Assembly: GCA_022495995.1 (NCBI GenBank)
Contig: JAFEMH010000075.1
Coordinates: forward strand, 248,001-312,000
Source: Adenophora triphylla var. japonica
Taxonomy: Eukaryota > Streptophyta > Magnoliopsida > Asterales > Campanulaceae
Reading direction: 5' to 3'
DNA: 64,000 nt
Made by a program: the position numbers and the translations under genes. The notes beneath the pieces are model-generated. The model was given only the letters and a program-made list of their open reading frames with translations, had not been told where the DNA came from and ran no database searches. Shown one piece after another: positions 1 to 8,310 of the stretch (its first letter is position 1; each line of letters begins with the position of its first letter).

Positions 1-253
1 TTTTGAAGGACGGGTCATCGTTGATTTTGTGGAGGATCACGTCCTCGGCGATTCCCGACATATCTTCCACTCTCCAAGCGAACACATCACAATTTGCCCT
101 TAAGAATTTGATCGGGATTCTTCTCTCCTCATTTGTGAATCTCCGGTCCAACCTTAGCTTGTTTGCTCGGGAAGTGGGGATTGATTACCACCTCCTCGAG
201 CTCGTCGTTAGGTCGGAGGTCAATGATTTCACGGTTGTGCAAAGAGTCAATGA
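1..253 (-). pseudogene. Gypsy pol: linker between protease and reverse transcriptase
   Basis: Reading the minus strand gives, in two different frames, a segment with IIDLRPNDELEEVV and then ANCDVFAWRVEDMSGI followed by DVILHKIN and DPSFK. The pattern 'DVFAW..EDMPGI...HKLNVDP.FKP' is the well-known lead-in to the reverse transcriptase of plant Ty3/gypsy polyproteins. The RT itself would lie beyond the left window edge. The change of frame between the two pieces, and the stop that ends the protease ORF at 254, show that the polyprotein is decayed. This belongs to the same minus-strand element as the protease and gag to its right. Confidence 0.7.
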
Positions 254-1177
254 TTATGGTTGGGGGGTTGACACGAGCTCCGATCGGTGTTGCCGTAGAG
301 TATATGATATTGCGGTCAATCTTCCCTCTATTCCCCGATCAATATAACCTCCCTCAATAGGGGCCAATTGCTTTGATTTTACGCTCGTCTTGAGCTCCAC
401 CTTCGTGGAATGGAAAGAAAGCATGCCAATCGGTATGGGTGCCGGCGGGAGAGCAAGGGTTTTTCCCTTTTTTGATTTGTCCTCGCCTTTTCCCTCTTTC
501 GATTTGTCCTCGCTGTCTATCGGCGGGCAGGATGCCTGGCCTTTCTGTTCTTTCCTTTTTTCCTCGAGTGCTCGTAGGAATCTCCCGGGCTGGTTCTTGA
601 TGGTAGCAACCCCGCCCGGGGTGTTAAATTTCACCCTTTGGTGGGGAACGGACGCAACTATTCCCAATTCGGCCTGAGCAGTTACGCCGAGAATAGCATT
701 GTACTGGGAAGGAAGATCGACCACCATGAAAGTTATCTTGGCCGTCTTCTGCATGGGCTTTTCCCCAATAGTTACGTCAAACACAATCGTCCCCTTTACC
801 CTTACGGCGTGATTTGTGAAGCCCTCAAGCATGCCCGCATATGGAAAAAGATGTGCTTCAGTCATTCTCATTCCTACCAACGTATGGTAATAGAGTATAT
901 CGCGGGCAGCTCCAGTATCTATCAACACTCGGCCTATGTTTGCCCGGTTGATTCTCATTCTGAGGGTGAGAGGCTGAGTGGAATGAAAAAGGGTGGAGGC
1001 AAGTTCACTCCTTTTGAACCCAATTTCTTGCTCTTCTTTCGGAGCCATTGCGGGGATGGAGAAAACCTTCTCTAATGTCCGGATTTGGAGGGAGAGCTGT
1101 TTGTTAGAGGGAGGTTCTTCTCCGATGAAGTTTATATTGTAGTCTCCGTCGTCATCCTCAAAATTGTCTCTTTCCAC
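254..1177 (-). CDS. Gypsy retrotransposon aspartic protease region (partial pol)
   Basis: An open frame of 307 residues. Near residue 85 it has VLIDTGAARDILYYHTL, the D-T-G-A active-site signature of retropepsin-like proteases in plant Ty3/gypsy elements. It is followed by the hydrophobic 'FPYAGMLEGFTNHAVRVKG' and 'TFMVVDLPSQYNAILG' segments typical of the same domain; the last corresponds to the conserved 'F.VVD..S.YNAILGR' motif. The C-terminal part is a low-complexity Lys/Glu-rich linker (KSKEGKGEDKSKKGK). In a functional element this protease would process the Gag-Pol polyprotein. The frame lies downstream of gag on the same strand. The ORF start is not a true start, since the protein should be continuous with gag. 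The element is therefore frameshifted. Confidence 0.85.
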   Translation of the reverse strand: MERDNFEDDDGDYNINFIGEEPPSNKQLSLQIRTLEKVFSIPAMAPKEEQEIGFKRSELASTLFHSTQPLTLRMRINRANIGRVLIDTGAARDILYYHTLVGMRMTEAHLFPYAGMLEGFTNHAVRVKGTIVFDVTIGEKPMQKTAKITFMVVDLPSQYNAILGVTAQAELGIVASVPHQRVKFNTPGGVATIKNQPGRFLRALEEKRKEQKGQASCPPIDSEDKSKEGKGEDKSKKGKTLALPPAPIPIGMLSFHSTKVELKTSVKSKQLAPIEGGYIDRGIEGRLTAISYTLRQHRSELVSTPQP

Positions 1178-1554
1178 CCTCTCGGGACCACGAGGGTTCC
1201 GTGCCCATTGTTGGTTATTATTGGGGGCTGGTTGTTTCCTTGATCCATCTGGTTAGTTCCCCATCATTGATTCTCTGTTGAATTACTCTCTTTAGGTAGG
1301 AAGCAGTCTTACATTCCGTGCCCGTGATCATTATGATACTCGCAGAATTTTGTCCTACTCCTCTCACTTGGTTTTCGAGCATGGGGGAGGAGGAGGAAAA
1401 TACGATGCCCTCATGATCATTGCTCGTGGCTCCGCGGAGTGAGCTCGGTGTAGACTATTTCCGCAACTTTTTCTCGGAGTTTGTCCGACCCACGGCCTCT
1501 GTTCTTGCCCTGGTTGTTAACGGGCATCCTGCAGGGTGGTCTCCCGAACTTGGC
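1178..1554 (-). pseudogene. Gypsy gag C-terminal region with broken frame
   Basis: Between the gag and protease frames the minus strand still encodes recognisable gag tail sequence in shifted frames. The clearest piece is KFCEYHNDHGHGT then ECKTA and YLKRVIQQRI. This matches the plant gypsy gag tail 'YCEYH.DHGHTTEEC..L...IE.LI', a zinc-binding Cys/His motif. It is interrupted by several stops and frame changes, so a single gag-pol product is no longer possible. Confidence 0.7.
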
Positions 1555-2829
1555 TTATTCTTTCCTTGGGTGAAGCTCGGGGAACGGGCATCTTGCTCTC
1601 CTCGACGGAGGCGATGGCGAAAGCCCTTTCATACATCTCCTCCACCGTTTTTGGTTGGTGGAGGCGAAATTCAATTTTAGGAAGGAGGAGGTGAGGCCTC
1701 CCTCAAAGCAAAGTCTAATATCCCCCTCTTCCAGATCCACTATCTCCTTGCTCACCTTTCTGAAGCGAGCAATGTAATCTTTTGTGGATTCAGTGGGGGC
1801 CTGCTTGACACGGACAAGATCTGTCTTTGGTCTAGCGGGCACCCCGGCTCCAGCAAAGGCATTAAGGAAAATGTTCCTGAAGTGGCCGAAAGAGTTGATG
1901 GAGCGGGGTTTGAGAGCCAGCATCCAGGATAGGGTCTTGCCCGTGAAAGTGGCAGCCAGAGCTTTGCACATTACGGATTCGTCCGCGGAGAATAATGCCA
2001 TTTGGCCCTCAAATCTACCCATGTGGCTCCTGGCGTTCTTGGAACCATCATATGTATCCATCTGGGGGGGGGGCTTCCCCTTCTGGATAGGTGCCCGCGC
2101 GATCTTGTCGCTGAAAGCATCCATTGTGCGACCACATTTTTGGGCTGCCTTCTGATGGGTTTCCCACATTTTCTGCATGAAATCAACGAACTCAGGGTTC
2201 TGGCTATCAATCTTCTGTTTTTTATTACGTGGAGCCACGACCTTCCCCTTGGCCGGAGCCAGGGGTAGTGCTTGGGGCCTCGCACGTTGGTTTGACTGCG
2301 CCTCTTCCCCAATCTCCTCGCTATCATCTACATGCACCACACTGCGCTTGGCCATCTGTCCGCGCTCAAGGGTTGGTTCAACCCGGTTTGCCCCCGCAGC
2401 TTGACTAGCAAGTGATTTAACGGGAGCTCGTTGGGAGAACCTTTGGGACCCTTGTGGAAACTGTAGCCCTCCATTGGCCTCTATTTCGAACATTTCCAAT
2501 TGCTGGTCGGCAATTACCATGGCCTCAGCGACCAGCTTGGATTTGGAGTCCAGAATTTCTTGTCTCCTCAGGATCTGCTCCCGGGAGAAAGGAGAGTTCA
2601 TGGTTGTGTTTCTGGGGGGAGCTTGTGGAGTTTTGGGACTTTTGTTTAAGAGGGCTTGTGCTTTTTCAGCACGTATTTGGTCTGTGAGCTTGTGCATGGC
2701 TTTCTGACCGGGGGAAAGGGTGTGAGCAGACTGGGAACGGGCCCCCATTACGTTGAAGAACCCAGGATTAGTTTGCTTACCCTTATTGATAGCGGAGGGT
2801 GAGGCTTGGTTCTCATCCTCCAAGGTCAA
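1555..2829 (-). CDS. Gypsy retrotransposon gag (nucleocapsid/capsid) protein
   Basis: A 424-residue frame. The N-terminal 230 residues are low-complexity and charged. The core from about residue 260 (PPPQMDTYDGSKNARSH, then LSWMLALKPRSINSFGHF, FLNAFAGAG, VKQAPTESTKDYIARFRKV and DLEEGDIRLCFEGGL) matches the plant retrotransposon gag domain (PF03732 type). The ATG at 2829 follows the 5' LTR and primer-binding region at a normal distance. The last 35 residues are out of frame. One base shifted near 1665-1680 would give the expected 'RLHQPKTVEEMYERAFAIA' continuation, so this frame is frameshifted near its end. Gag would form the virus-like particle in the cytoplasm. Confidence 0.85.
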   Translation of the reverse strand: MTLEDENQASPSAINKGKQTNPGFFNVMGARSQSAHTLSPGQKAMHKLTDQIRAEKAQALLNKSPKTPQAPPRNTTMNSPFSREQILRRQEILDSKSKLVAEAMVIADQQLEMFEIEANGGLQFPQGSQRFSQRAPVKSLASQAAGANRVEPTLERGQMAKRSVVHVDDSEEIGEEAQSNQRARPQALPLAPAKGKVVAPRNKKQKIDSQNPEFVDFMQKMWETHQKAAQKCGRTMDAFSDKIARAPIQKGKPPPQMDTYDGSKNARSHMGRFEGQMALFSADESVMCKALAATFTGKTLSWMLALKPRSINSFGHFRNIFLNAFAGAGVPARPKTDLVRVKQAPTESTKDYIARFRKVSKEIVDLEEGDIRLCFEGGLTSSFLKLNFASTNQKRWRRCMKGLSPSPPSRRARCPFPELHPRKE

Positions 2830-2986
2830 ATGACCGGCGTTTTCCGATTATCTTAGACATATTCTGTGAAAAGATGATGAAAAAAGAAGAGCCTTTCGGC
2901 ACTCGTTTTGTTTAGGACACGAGAGGTGCCTTGAAAACAAAATACACGGGAAGTAAATAAAGAAAAGATTCTTATTTCCCGGTAAT

Positions 2987-3005
2987 GGAACCACTGATGA
3001 CGCCA
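2987..3005 (-). other. Putative primer-binding site of the gypsy element
   Basis: The minus strand reads TGGCGTCATCAGTGGTTCC directly inside the LTR. Its start resembles the TGGCG-type primer-binding sites of many plant gypsy elements that use the 3' end of a host tRNA. It has diverged from any exact tRNA complement I can recall, so the primer tRNA is not assigned. Confidence 0.45.
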
Positions 3006-3594
3006 AGCTTTTCAGGGTCAGGAGCGGTTCAAGGATATCTGGCTAGGATATTTAGGTGGTTTGTTGGTACCTAGATCACAACACAAATAAGCACCGTTAA
3101 GGTCAAAGTTGGATGTTACTCCAACTCAGGCCCTCGGGTGTGAGAGTAAGAATACTGAGATAATAAGGCTTTGAATACCTTGGAGTGTGTGTGTGTTTAG
3201 GGTTTAGAGTAATATGGCTTACTCAATTGTATATGGAACTTACCTTGCCCAAGGGGGTAAAGGCCTTCTATTTATAGGCAATGCAATGGTGCTTGTTGAG
3301 GTAAGCAATGAGATCGGCCACAGGGGCACTTTGGTATTTGACCGGACTACACGTGTCCACATCTAATTGGTCTGTCGGGGAGGGAACATTGGCTTTGTCC
3401 AGGGGGACACGGCCGAAAGGGACATGAGCCGCAGTGGCCGGCTTGGAGCATTAAATGGAATAGTAGGCGCCTGACTGAGCCGCATTGAATGCGTGATGGG
3501 GGAGCCAGCAAGTGGCCTGTCAGAGCCAGTAAGCTTAACTTGCTCAGTAAGGCTTGACATTAACCGGGAAGCAGGCATGTGCCCGCGGTCAACA
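3006..3594 (-). repeat. 5' LTR of the minus-strand gypsy element
   Basis: The segment lies upstream of gag on the minus strand. It starts, in element sense, with TGTTGACC at 3594 and runs to the primer-binding region near 3006, about 590 bp. It contains a good TATA box (GCCTATAAATAG in element sense, near 3268-3281). The boundary at 3594 fits the TG start rule. The inner boundary is approximate because no clear CA end is visible. The partner 3' LTR lies outside the window, so the ends could not be checked by alignment. Confidence 0.6.
3269..3281 (-). promoter_or_regulatory. TATA box of gypsy LTR
   Basis: In element sense this reads CCTATAAATAG, an almost perfect plant TATA box, in the middle of the LTR and directed toward gag. 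It would mark the U3/R boundary about 30 bp further downstream. Confidence 0.6.
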
Positions 3595-3605
3595 TTATAC
3601 CTTTA

Positions 3606-3960
3606 TGAACATATCAATATCTTCTTCAGGCTTTATTCCTGCATTCTTCTCTCTTCTTAAAAGCTCCATAAGCATATCTGTATCGAGTTTTCATTATATC
3701 AAAGTGTAATTAATTTTACATCAGTGATATGATACCAAAAAGAGGGGATCCTAAGCATACACAGAAATGACATGATTTCCTTGAGGTTACCTTGCTTAAA
3801 TCCAACACCTTGACAATGTCCTTAGAACTGAAGAGTTTCCCTTACTGTCATCTCTGCCATGTGCCAGTCCTACTGGCTGACATACACAGAAGTCCGTTGA
3901 GGCACAAACTCATGTAGTTCATGTCCATTGTATGTTATTTTCCCAGACATCTTCAGAAAG
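3606..3960 (-). pseudogene. ABCG/PDR-type ABC transporter exon fragments (captured)
   Basis: Two minus-strand pieces match the first nucleotide-binding domain of plant pleiotropic-drug-resistance (full-size ABCG) transporters. The first, at about 3794-3956, reads [26 protein letters not shown], stop, DWHMAEMTVRETLQF, stop, GHCQGVG. The second, at about 3606-3690, reads DMLMELLRREKNAGIKPEED then IDMFI. Family proteins have 'SGK.TYNGH...EFVPQRT.AYISQHD.H.GEMTVRETL.FS.RC.GVG.RY.ML.EL.RREK.A.IKPD.DIDVFMK'. Two in-frame stops, and an extra base just before DMLMELL, show that it is non-functional. The gypsy LTR cuts in at 3594. It lies on the same strand as the Mog1 fragment and inside the CACTA element ending at 5319. 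Confidence 0.85.
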
Positions 3961-4105
3961 TAACACAGCCTCATCAATGATAATATATCAAAAATATCTT
4001 CAAGATGCGATGTAGTTCATATAACTCTTGCATCACCTATTAGGAAGCTGCGAGAAACTACGAAATCCTAGGTCTCAAATAAAAGAATGGTAAAGAAAGT
4101 ATTAC

Positions 4106-4243
4106 CACACAACCTTCTACGTCCTGTTCCAAAGCAAGGTCTTGAAAAATCCAGGTAGCACTTCCAAGATAAAGAACATCGTGCTTCAGATCTAAGAGCT
4201 CAATTACCAGGCTCTCATCTCGTGCAGGGTCCACATATACCTC
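4106..4243 (-). pseudogene. Mog1/RanGRF-like exon (captured fragment)
   Basis: One clean exon of 138 bp (46 codons). It is preceded in sense by a good acceptor (TTGTGTTGTAG) and followed by a GTAATA donor. It encodes EVYVDPARDESLVIELLDLK and then DLALEQDVEGCV. This matches the Mog1 family, whose human member has QEVF.HP..DQSLIVELLEL at the same place. Mog1 binds the small GTPase Ran and promotes nucleotide release during nuclear transport. The usual first exon (with the PLFGGA motif) is not found upstream, and what follows is an ABC transporter fragment, not the rest of Mog1. So this is an isolated exon carried by the CACTA element. The reading frame of the exon itself is intact. Confidence 0.75.
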
Positions 4244-4703
4244 CTACAACACAAGAAAACTTTACAACCAAATCGTGGATGTGCCTGAACTATAGCCCCA
4301 GACAAAAACCAAACAAAAATATCAAGTAAAGGGAGCACAATTGTAATATCGTGCAGATAACATTACGAGTGGTAAAATTCCATAAGAAAATCACTTTGAA
4401 ATAAAATTATACAAAGAAAACCCTAACAACATAATGAATCATTCATCCAACAATTCTGAAAATTGAAGCTTCACATAAACCAATCGATACACACAGAAAT
4501 AGAAATTCAGAATAGAAATCCAGAAATGGAATAGAATTCGTGAATAAAGTTGAAGAAACTTACGGAGATTAGTTTGAATTGGGATGAGGCGCATAATCCC
4601 CAGTTAAATCTCAACATCCCCATTTCTCTCTCCTCCCCCAATCAACTGCAAATGCCCCGAGTATACATGGAGAGAGAGAGAGAGAGCGCGAGAGCGAGAG
4701 CGA

Positions 4704-4762
<59 letters not shown>

Positions 4763-4990
4763 CGAGAGTGAGAGTGATAGTCACCTTGTACCTTGGAATT
4801 GGAAGAATAGGCGCCGGAGGAAGAATCGCCGCTGGAAGAACGCCGAATCGCCGCTGGAAGAATGCCGCTCGAGGGTGAGGAAGAAGAAGAGGAATGAGAG
4901 AGGCAAAGGGTTTTCTAAACCGTGCTATCAGAGAAAAGAAATGGGTTTTTTAATTGTTTAATCGAATAATTTTAATTTTTTTTTCTTCGT
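4244..4990 (-). other. Non-coding interior of CACTA element, leader-like sequence
   Basis: No coding sequence is recognised here. On the minus strand 4760-4880 looks like a 5' leader (CTCTTCTTCTTCCTCACC and a GAAGAAC/GCCGGCG-rich stretch) followed by a possible splice donor (CCAAGGTACAAGG). It may be the captured promoter-proximal region of a host gene. The only long frame on the plus strand is a translation of the GA microsatellite. Confidence 0.4.
4669..4770. repeat. (GA)n microsatellite with GC interruptions
   Basis: About 100 bp of nearly pure GA dinucleotides, interrupted by a few GC steps. The apparent Arg/Glu-repeat ORF across it is an artefact. Confidence 0.95.
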
Positions 4991-5319
4991 ATAACGCGAT
5001 TGCAAAAGCAGTCGCCTTTAAACAAAAAAATTAAAAATCCAATTTTATAATTGTTTAATTTAATATTTTTATAAAATGCGATTGCTAAAGCTATCGCCTT
5101 TGATAAAAATTAGAATTTCGCATTCCCGCTCGGACTACATTTTTGACGCTAGAGGGAAAAACATATGTGTGATGGCATCCGTGACTGCTTAGCCATCACG
5201 CTAGCCTACTGTGACTGCACTAAATGCAGTCACAAAGGCCGTCTCCTTATATACTCAAACGTGACTGCTTTTTTTGCCATCGCCAAAAGCAATCGTGAAA
5301 GATCAGTTTTCTTGTAGTG

Positions 5320-5779
5320 ATTGTGGCCGCAGTCAAAGGTGTATGACGCGAGCACGGTTGATGCGGTCGTATCTCTATCAGGCGTAGGTCCTCCGCGGAC
5401 ATACAATTCTGCGGGCACGGGCCCAACGGTCATAGGTCGTGCGAGCACGAATATAGCGGTCAGGATCCTTCCGGTCTTTGACAGGATTAATGCGGGGAGG
5501 GACGCGGTCTTGACCTCAAGGGCCTATCTGTCCGCGGTCTTCCCCCCCAGCGGTCTAGGAACTGCCACGTCACTGGTTCCTTGGACCAGACCGAGCGCGG
5601 GCCCGGTCCAGTAGATCCGGGCTCATCAATAACATTATATATATTCACTCCTTATTTTTCGTTCTCAATAGTAAATGAGTAACTTAATATGGGATATGGG
5701 ATGGAGGGAATAGATAGATCATAGATTAGTTCGGTCAAACATTTTGAAAAGAAATAAAAATTAGTGTCTAAAATACTGT
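5320..5779. other. GC-rich unassigned stretch flanking the CACTA element
   Basis: 5320-5620 is clearly richer in G and C than its surroundings, with repeated words such as GCGGTC and GCGAGCACG. It then changes abruptly to AT-rich DNA at about 5630. No conserved protein is seen in any frame. It could be the remains of an LTR (CATCAATAACATTATATATA resembles a promoter region) or old host DNA. Confidence 0.3.
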
Positions 5780-5780
5780 A

Positions 5781-6044
5781 CTCCCTCCGTCCCGGCCGAC
5801 TTAGGACTTTTTGCCATTTTGGGCGTCCCACCCGACTTAGGACGGCCCAAAATGGAAACCTTAAATCACTATTCTCTCCACTCATTCTCTCTCCTACATT
5901 ATTTTAATACTCACAACACCATTATAATTTACTATTCTCTCCACTCATTCTCTCTCCTATTTTTAAATTACACTCACAATATTTACCTTTTTCTTAATCC
6001 CCGTGCCATTTCAAAAAATCCTAAGTCGACCGGGACGGAGGGAG
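5781..6044. mobile_element. Stowaway-type MITE (Tc1/mariner), 264 bp
   Basis: Begins CTCCCTCCGTCCCGGCC and ends with its inverted complement (GGCCGGGACGGAGGGAG less two bases). It is flanked by TA on both sides (5779-5780 and 6045-6046). Inner arms also pair (GACTTAGGAC... with ...TCCTAAGTC). TA target duplication and this terminal sequence are the hallmarks of plant Stowaway elements. Confidence 0.9.
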
Positions 6045-6061
6045 TATAGTTTTTGCCTTTA

Positions 6062-6399
6062 AGGGCATCTACAATGGGGTTCTTTTATGGGGATCGATCC
6101 CCTCTTTTATTTCTCAAACCATTGTGGCATAGAGTATCGGTTCCCAAACTAAGAAATCACTCCTCTGCCCCGGTACCATTATTATATGAGGCCCATGCTA
6201 CTTTATTCAATTTTTCACTCTTTCTCTCTCTATATTACCGTTGAATGTACTCTTTTTTTTTTTAACTTTTGCTCCATTTTTCACTCCTAACCATTGTAAA
6301 GAAAAAGGAAAAAAGAGATGAATTTGTTCTTTGATGATGTGGCAATGAGGTGGCTTGAGATAATACCCATAATAATGGGTATTACCATTGGAGATGCTC
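6062..6399. mobile_element. MITE with GAGCATCTCCAATGG-type inverted ends
   Basis: Starts GGGCATCTACAATGGGG and ends CCATTGGAGATGCTC; read in reverse complement the right end is GAGCATCTCCAATGG. The interior is short and AT-rich with no coding sequence. This terminal sequence is common in plant genomes. I do not assign the superfamily because the target duplication is unclear. Confidence 0.7.
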
Positions 6400-7202
6400 G
6401 ATTCTCCAAAATCTCTCTCCCAAACCCTCTCGCAGTCTCGCTCCTACCTTCACTTTTCTCTCTCCCTTTCTCTCTCTAGACCACCCCAGTACCCCACCCC
6501 CTCTCTCTCTCTCTCTCTCCCTCTCAAAAAGCAAGAGATTACTTCATTGTTTCAATCTTCTTCATCCTTATCAAGAATCCATCCCCCCAATCAACCACTT
6601 CTTCCTAGGTATCTCTCTCTCTAAAAGGTATATGCATCCCTCCTCCATGAATATCCATTTATGTATATTTTTATGCTTCTAGATTCTTTATGAGCATTCT
6701 GGCGGTGAATTTTATTTTGAATTTCTTTGATTTTAACTGTTCAGCTTTTAATTTTTATGGGGTTTCTTAGATTTGATTTCTATTTAATGCTGCTGGTTTT
6801 TACCTGAATTTTCTGGGATTTTATTGAACTGGGTAGTTTTGTTATTACTTTGTACAGATTGTTTTATCTGGGTTTCGATTAATTTAGGGTTCCTTTATTC
6901 TTTTGCTTAATCAAAATTTTTACTTTTTAATTTTTCCTTTTTAATGGTGGCTGTTCATGTGACGAAGATCTAGGTTTTAGGCTCTGGTTTTATTTTTCTC
7001 TCTCCTCCCTAGTTTTTTAATCACCTTCCGTTACCTTAGTTAGTTTCCTTCTATTGAGGTTACTTGGTTTCTTCTTAATTAGGGTGTTTGGAGTTTTTAT
7101 TTTGTTTTGAGAAGTTGAAAGATTATAGTCTGAGGTTTGTTTGGAGTTCTGAAATACTCTGTTCTGGATTTTTGCTCACTCCGTGAAAAACCCAGAAAAC
7201 GC
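6400..7202 (+). pseudogene. Leader exon and intron-like region of MCTP-type gene
   Basis: 6400-6610 is a pyrimidine-rich leader-like sequence (long CT runs), followed by a GTATCTCTC donor-like site. 6610-7200 is T-rich and looks like a 5'-leader intron (many TTTTG/ATTTTT words, GGGTTTC, TTAGGGTTCC). It ends just before the MCTP coding fragment at 7203. No coding sequence is recognised inside it. The arrangement suggests that the promoter-proximal end of the gene came along with the coding piece. Confidence 0.4.
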
Positions 7203-7330
7203 AGAGACCACCACATGAAAATTTCTCTCAAGGAGACCAAACCCCACCTTGGTGGTGGGAAGGCCACTGGCGATAAGGTCACGAGTACTTGTGATCTCGT
7301 TGAGCAAATGCAATACCTCTATATTAATAA
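7203..7330 (+). pseudogene. MCTP/FTIP C2-domain protein, internal fragment (sense)
   Basis: From the ATG at 7215 the frame reads MKISLKETKPHLGGGK, then TGDKVTSTCDLVEQMQYLY. Plant multiple-C2-domain-and-transmembrane proteins have 'FSLKET.PHLGGG..TGDKL.STYDLVEQM.YLYVRVVKAKDLP' at the start of an internal C2 domain. The match stops at YLY, where the family continues VRVVKAKDL but this sequence reads INNKIAL and soon stops. The Y-to-C change (STCDLVEQ) is also visible. The fragment ends about 20 bp before an oppositely oriented C-terminal fragment of the same family. Confidence 0.85.
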
Positions 7331-7350
7331 CAAGATTGCACTCTCCGTGC

Positions 7351-7924
7351 TTACAACCGACTTTGCCTAGAAGAGGTTGTCTTATTTACATAACCTGTGA
7401 GAAGAGCCACAACCTGAATAGGTGTGTGATATAGAACAATGGCTGCAGCAAAACAGAAAATTGTGAATAATGTAGTAAGTCTAGGATCTGTCCAGCCCAG
7501 CAAAGATTGAATCCTCTCTCCTTCAGTTGCTAAGTCTCTAACAACTGTCTGCATCCTCCCACCAATCGACCTCATGTGATCGAGTCTCATCCTCACAATA
7601 TCCCCAGGTCTAGAAGTCGGGAATGTATCCAATTTTTCATCTAATTCATCGGGATGCACATCATCAAGACAAGAGATAAGAGTGTCCATGTGGGGAGGAT
7701 ACACTGGCCTCCATCTGTAATACCAAACTCTACCCAAGAAGAGGTACAAGAAAATGAATGGAAAAATAAGTTGTTGTCACCAAACAAGCACCACGAAGAA
7801 GATGTGAATTAGAATTGTCATCATGAGATTCTTCCAATTGCCAAACAGCAGAAAACCCGCTCAAAACAGCCACAGATCTAAGATAATTAGCTTTAGATTT
7901 TCTGAAGATATCTTCGAGATGCAA
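7351..7924 (-). pseudogene. MCTP/FTIP C-terminal (phosphoribosyltransferase C-type, PRT_C) fragment
   Basis: The minus strand encodes KSKANYLRSVAVLSGFSAVW, then after a frame change YLFL..VWYYRWRP, HMDTLISCLDDVHPDELDEK, DTFPTSRPGDIVRMRLDHM, GRMQTVVRDLATEGERIQSL, and LLGWTDPRLTTLFTIFCF followed by VALLTG. This is the C-terminal PRT_C region of plant MCTP/FTIP proteins, with its two membrane segments (the last is TLFTIFCFAAAIVLY). These proteins sit at ER-plasma membrane contacts and plasmodesmata. A frameshift lies near 7740-7800, and the terminal 'LYVLRHPRFR' is lost. The unit points toward the sense fragment at 7203, so the original gene order is broken. Confidence 0.85.
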
Positions 7925-8310
7925 TTCAAAGAAAAAGTTAATAAACTATGACATTTGTTTTAAGACGGATGGAGCATAACGGAGTGAGAGATCCATGGGA
8001 AGCTAAAGGAATACAGGTTCTTGTCACATACTACCTCCGCGTCAAAATAAATTATTGTTTTTTTCTTAATAAAAAACAAAAATGGATATTTCAGAATGTC
8101 TCCAATCGATCTCAAACTTGTTCAGCACAATCACTCTGGTATTAATAAAAGAAAATACCCATTTTCTTTCCTTTCCTTTTCCGAGCTCCTTCCCATAACA
8201 AATACGAGTTCTTATCACCTAGCATTTTTCTCCCTGCATCTCATACTGCTTTCTATTTTTTTTTTCAATTTTTTTCTTTTTTTTTTTTTTCAAAACATTT
8301 CATGTCAATT
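7925..8310. other. AT-rich intergenic stretch
   Basis: No gene recognised. It contains a decayed MITE-like word (CTACCTCCGCGTCAAAATAAA near 8031) and a poly-T run near 8260-8290. Confidence 0.5.

Larger units (their letters stand above)
3595..5319 (-). mobile_element. CACTA (En/Spm-type) transposon, right part
   Basis: The right terminus at 5319 reads, on the minus strand, CACTACAAGAAAACTGATC, the classic plant CACTA terminal sequence. Next to it (about 4990-5310) are short subterminal repeats in both orientations, variants of GCGATTGC..AAAGC..TCGCC and GTGACTGC/GCAGTCAC, as expected for transposase-binding sites. Inside are exon fragments of two unrelated host genes, Mog1 and an ABCG transporter. 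No transposase is visible. The left end is not in view: the gypsy element sits at 3594 and the rest, if present, would be beyond the window. The three bases after 5319 (ATT) would be the target duplication. Confidence 0.8.

Noticed and set aside
1..1680. Plus-strand ORFs at 3-347, 390-677, 638-1075 and 1420-1680
   Set aside because: Antisense shadows of the minus-strand gypsy gag-pol.
4550..4771. ORF ending in Arg/Glu repeats
   Set aside because: Translation of the GA microsatellite; the minus strand carries the real captured gene fragments.
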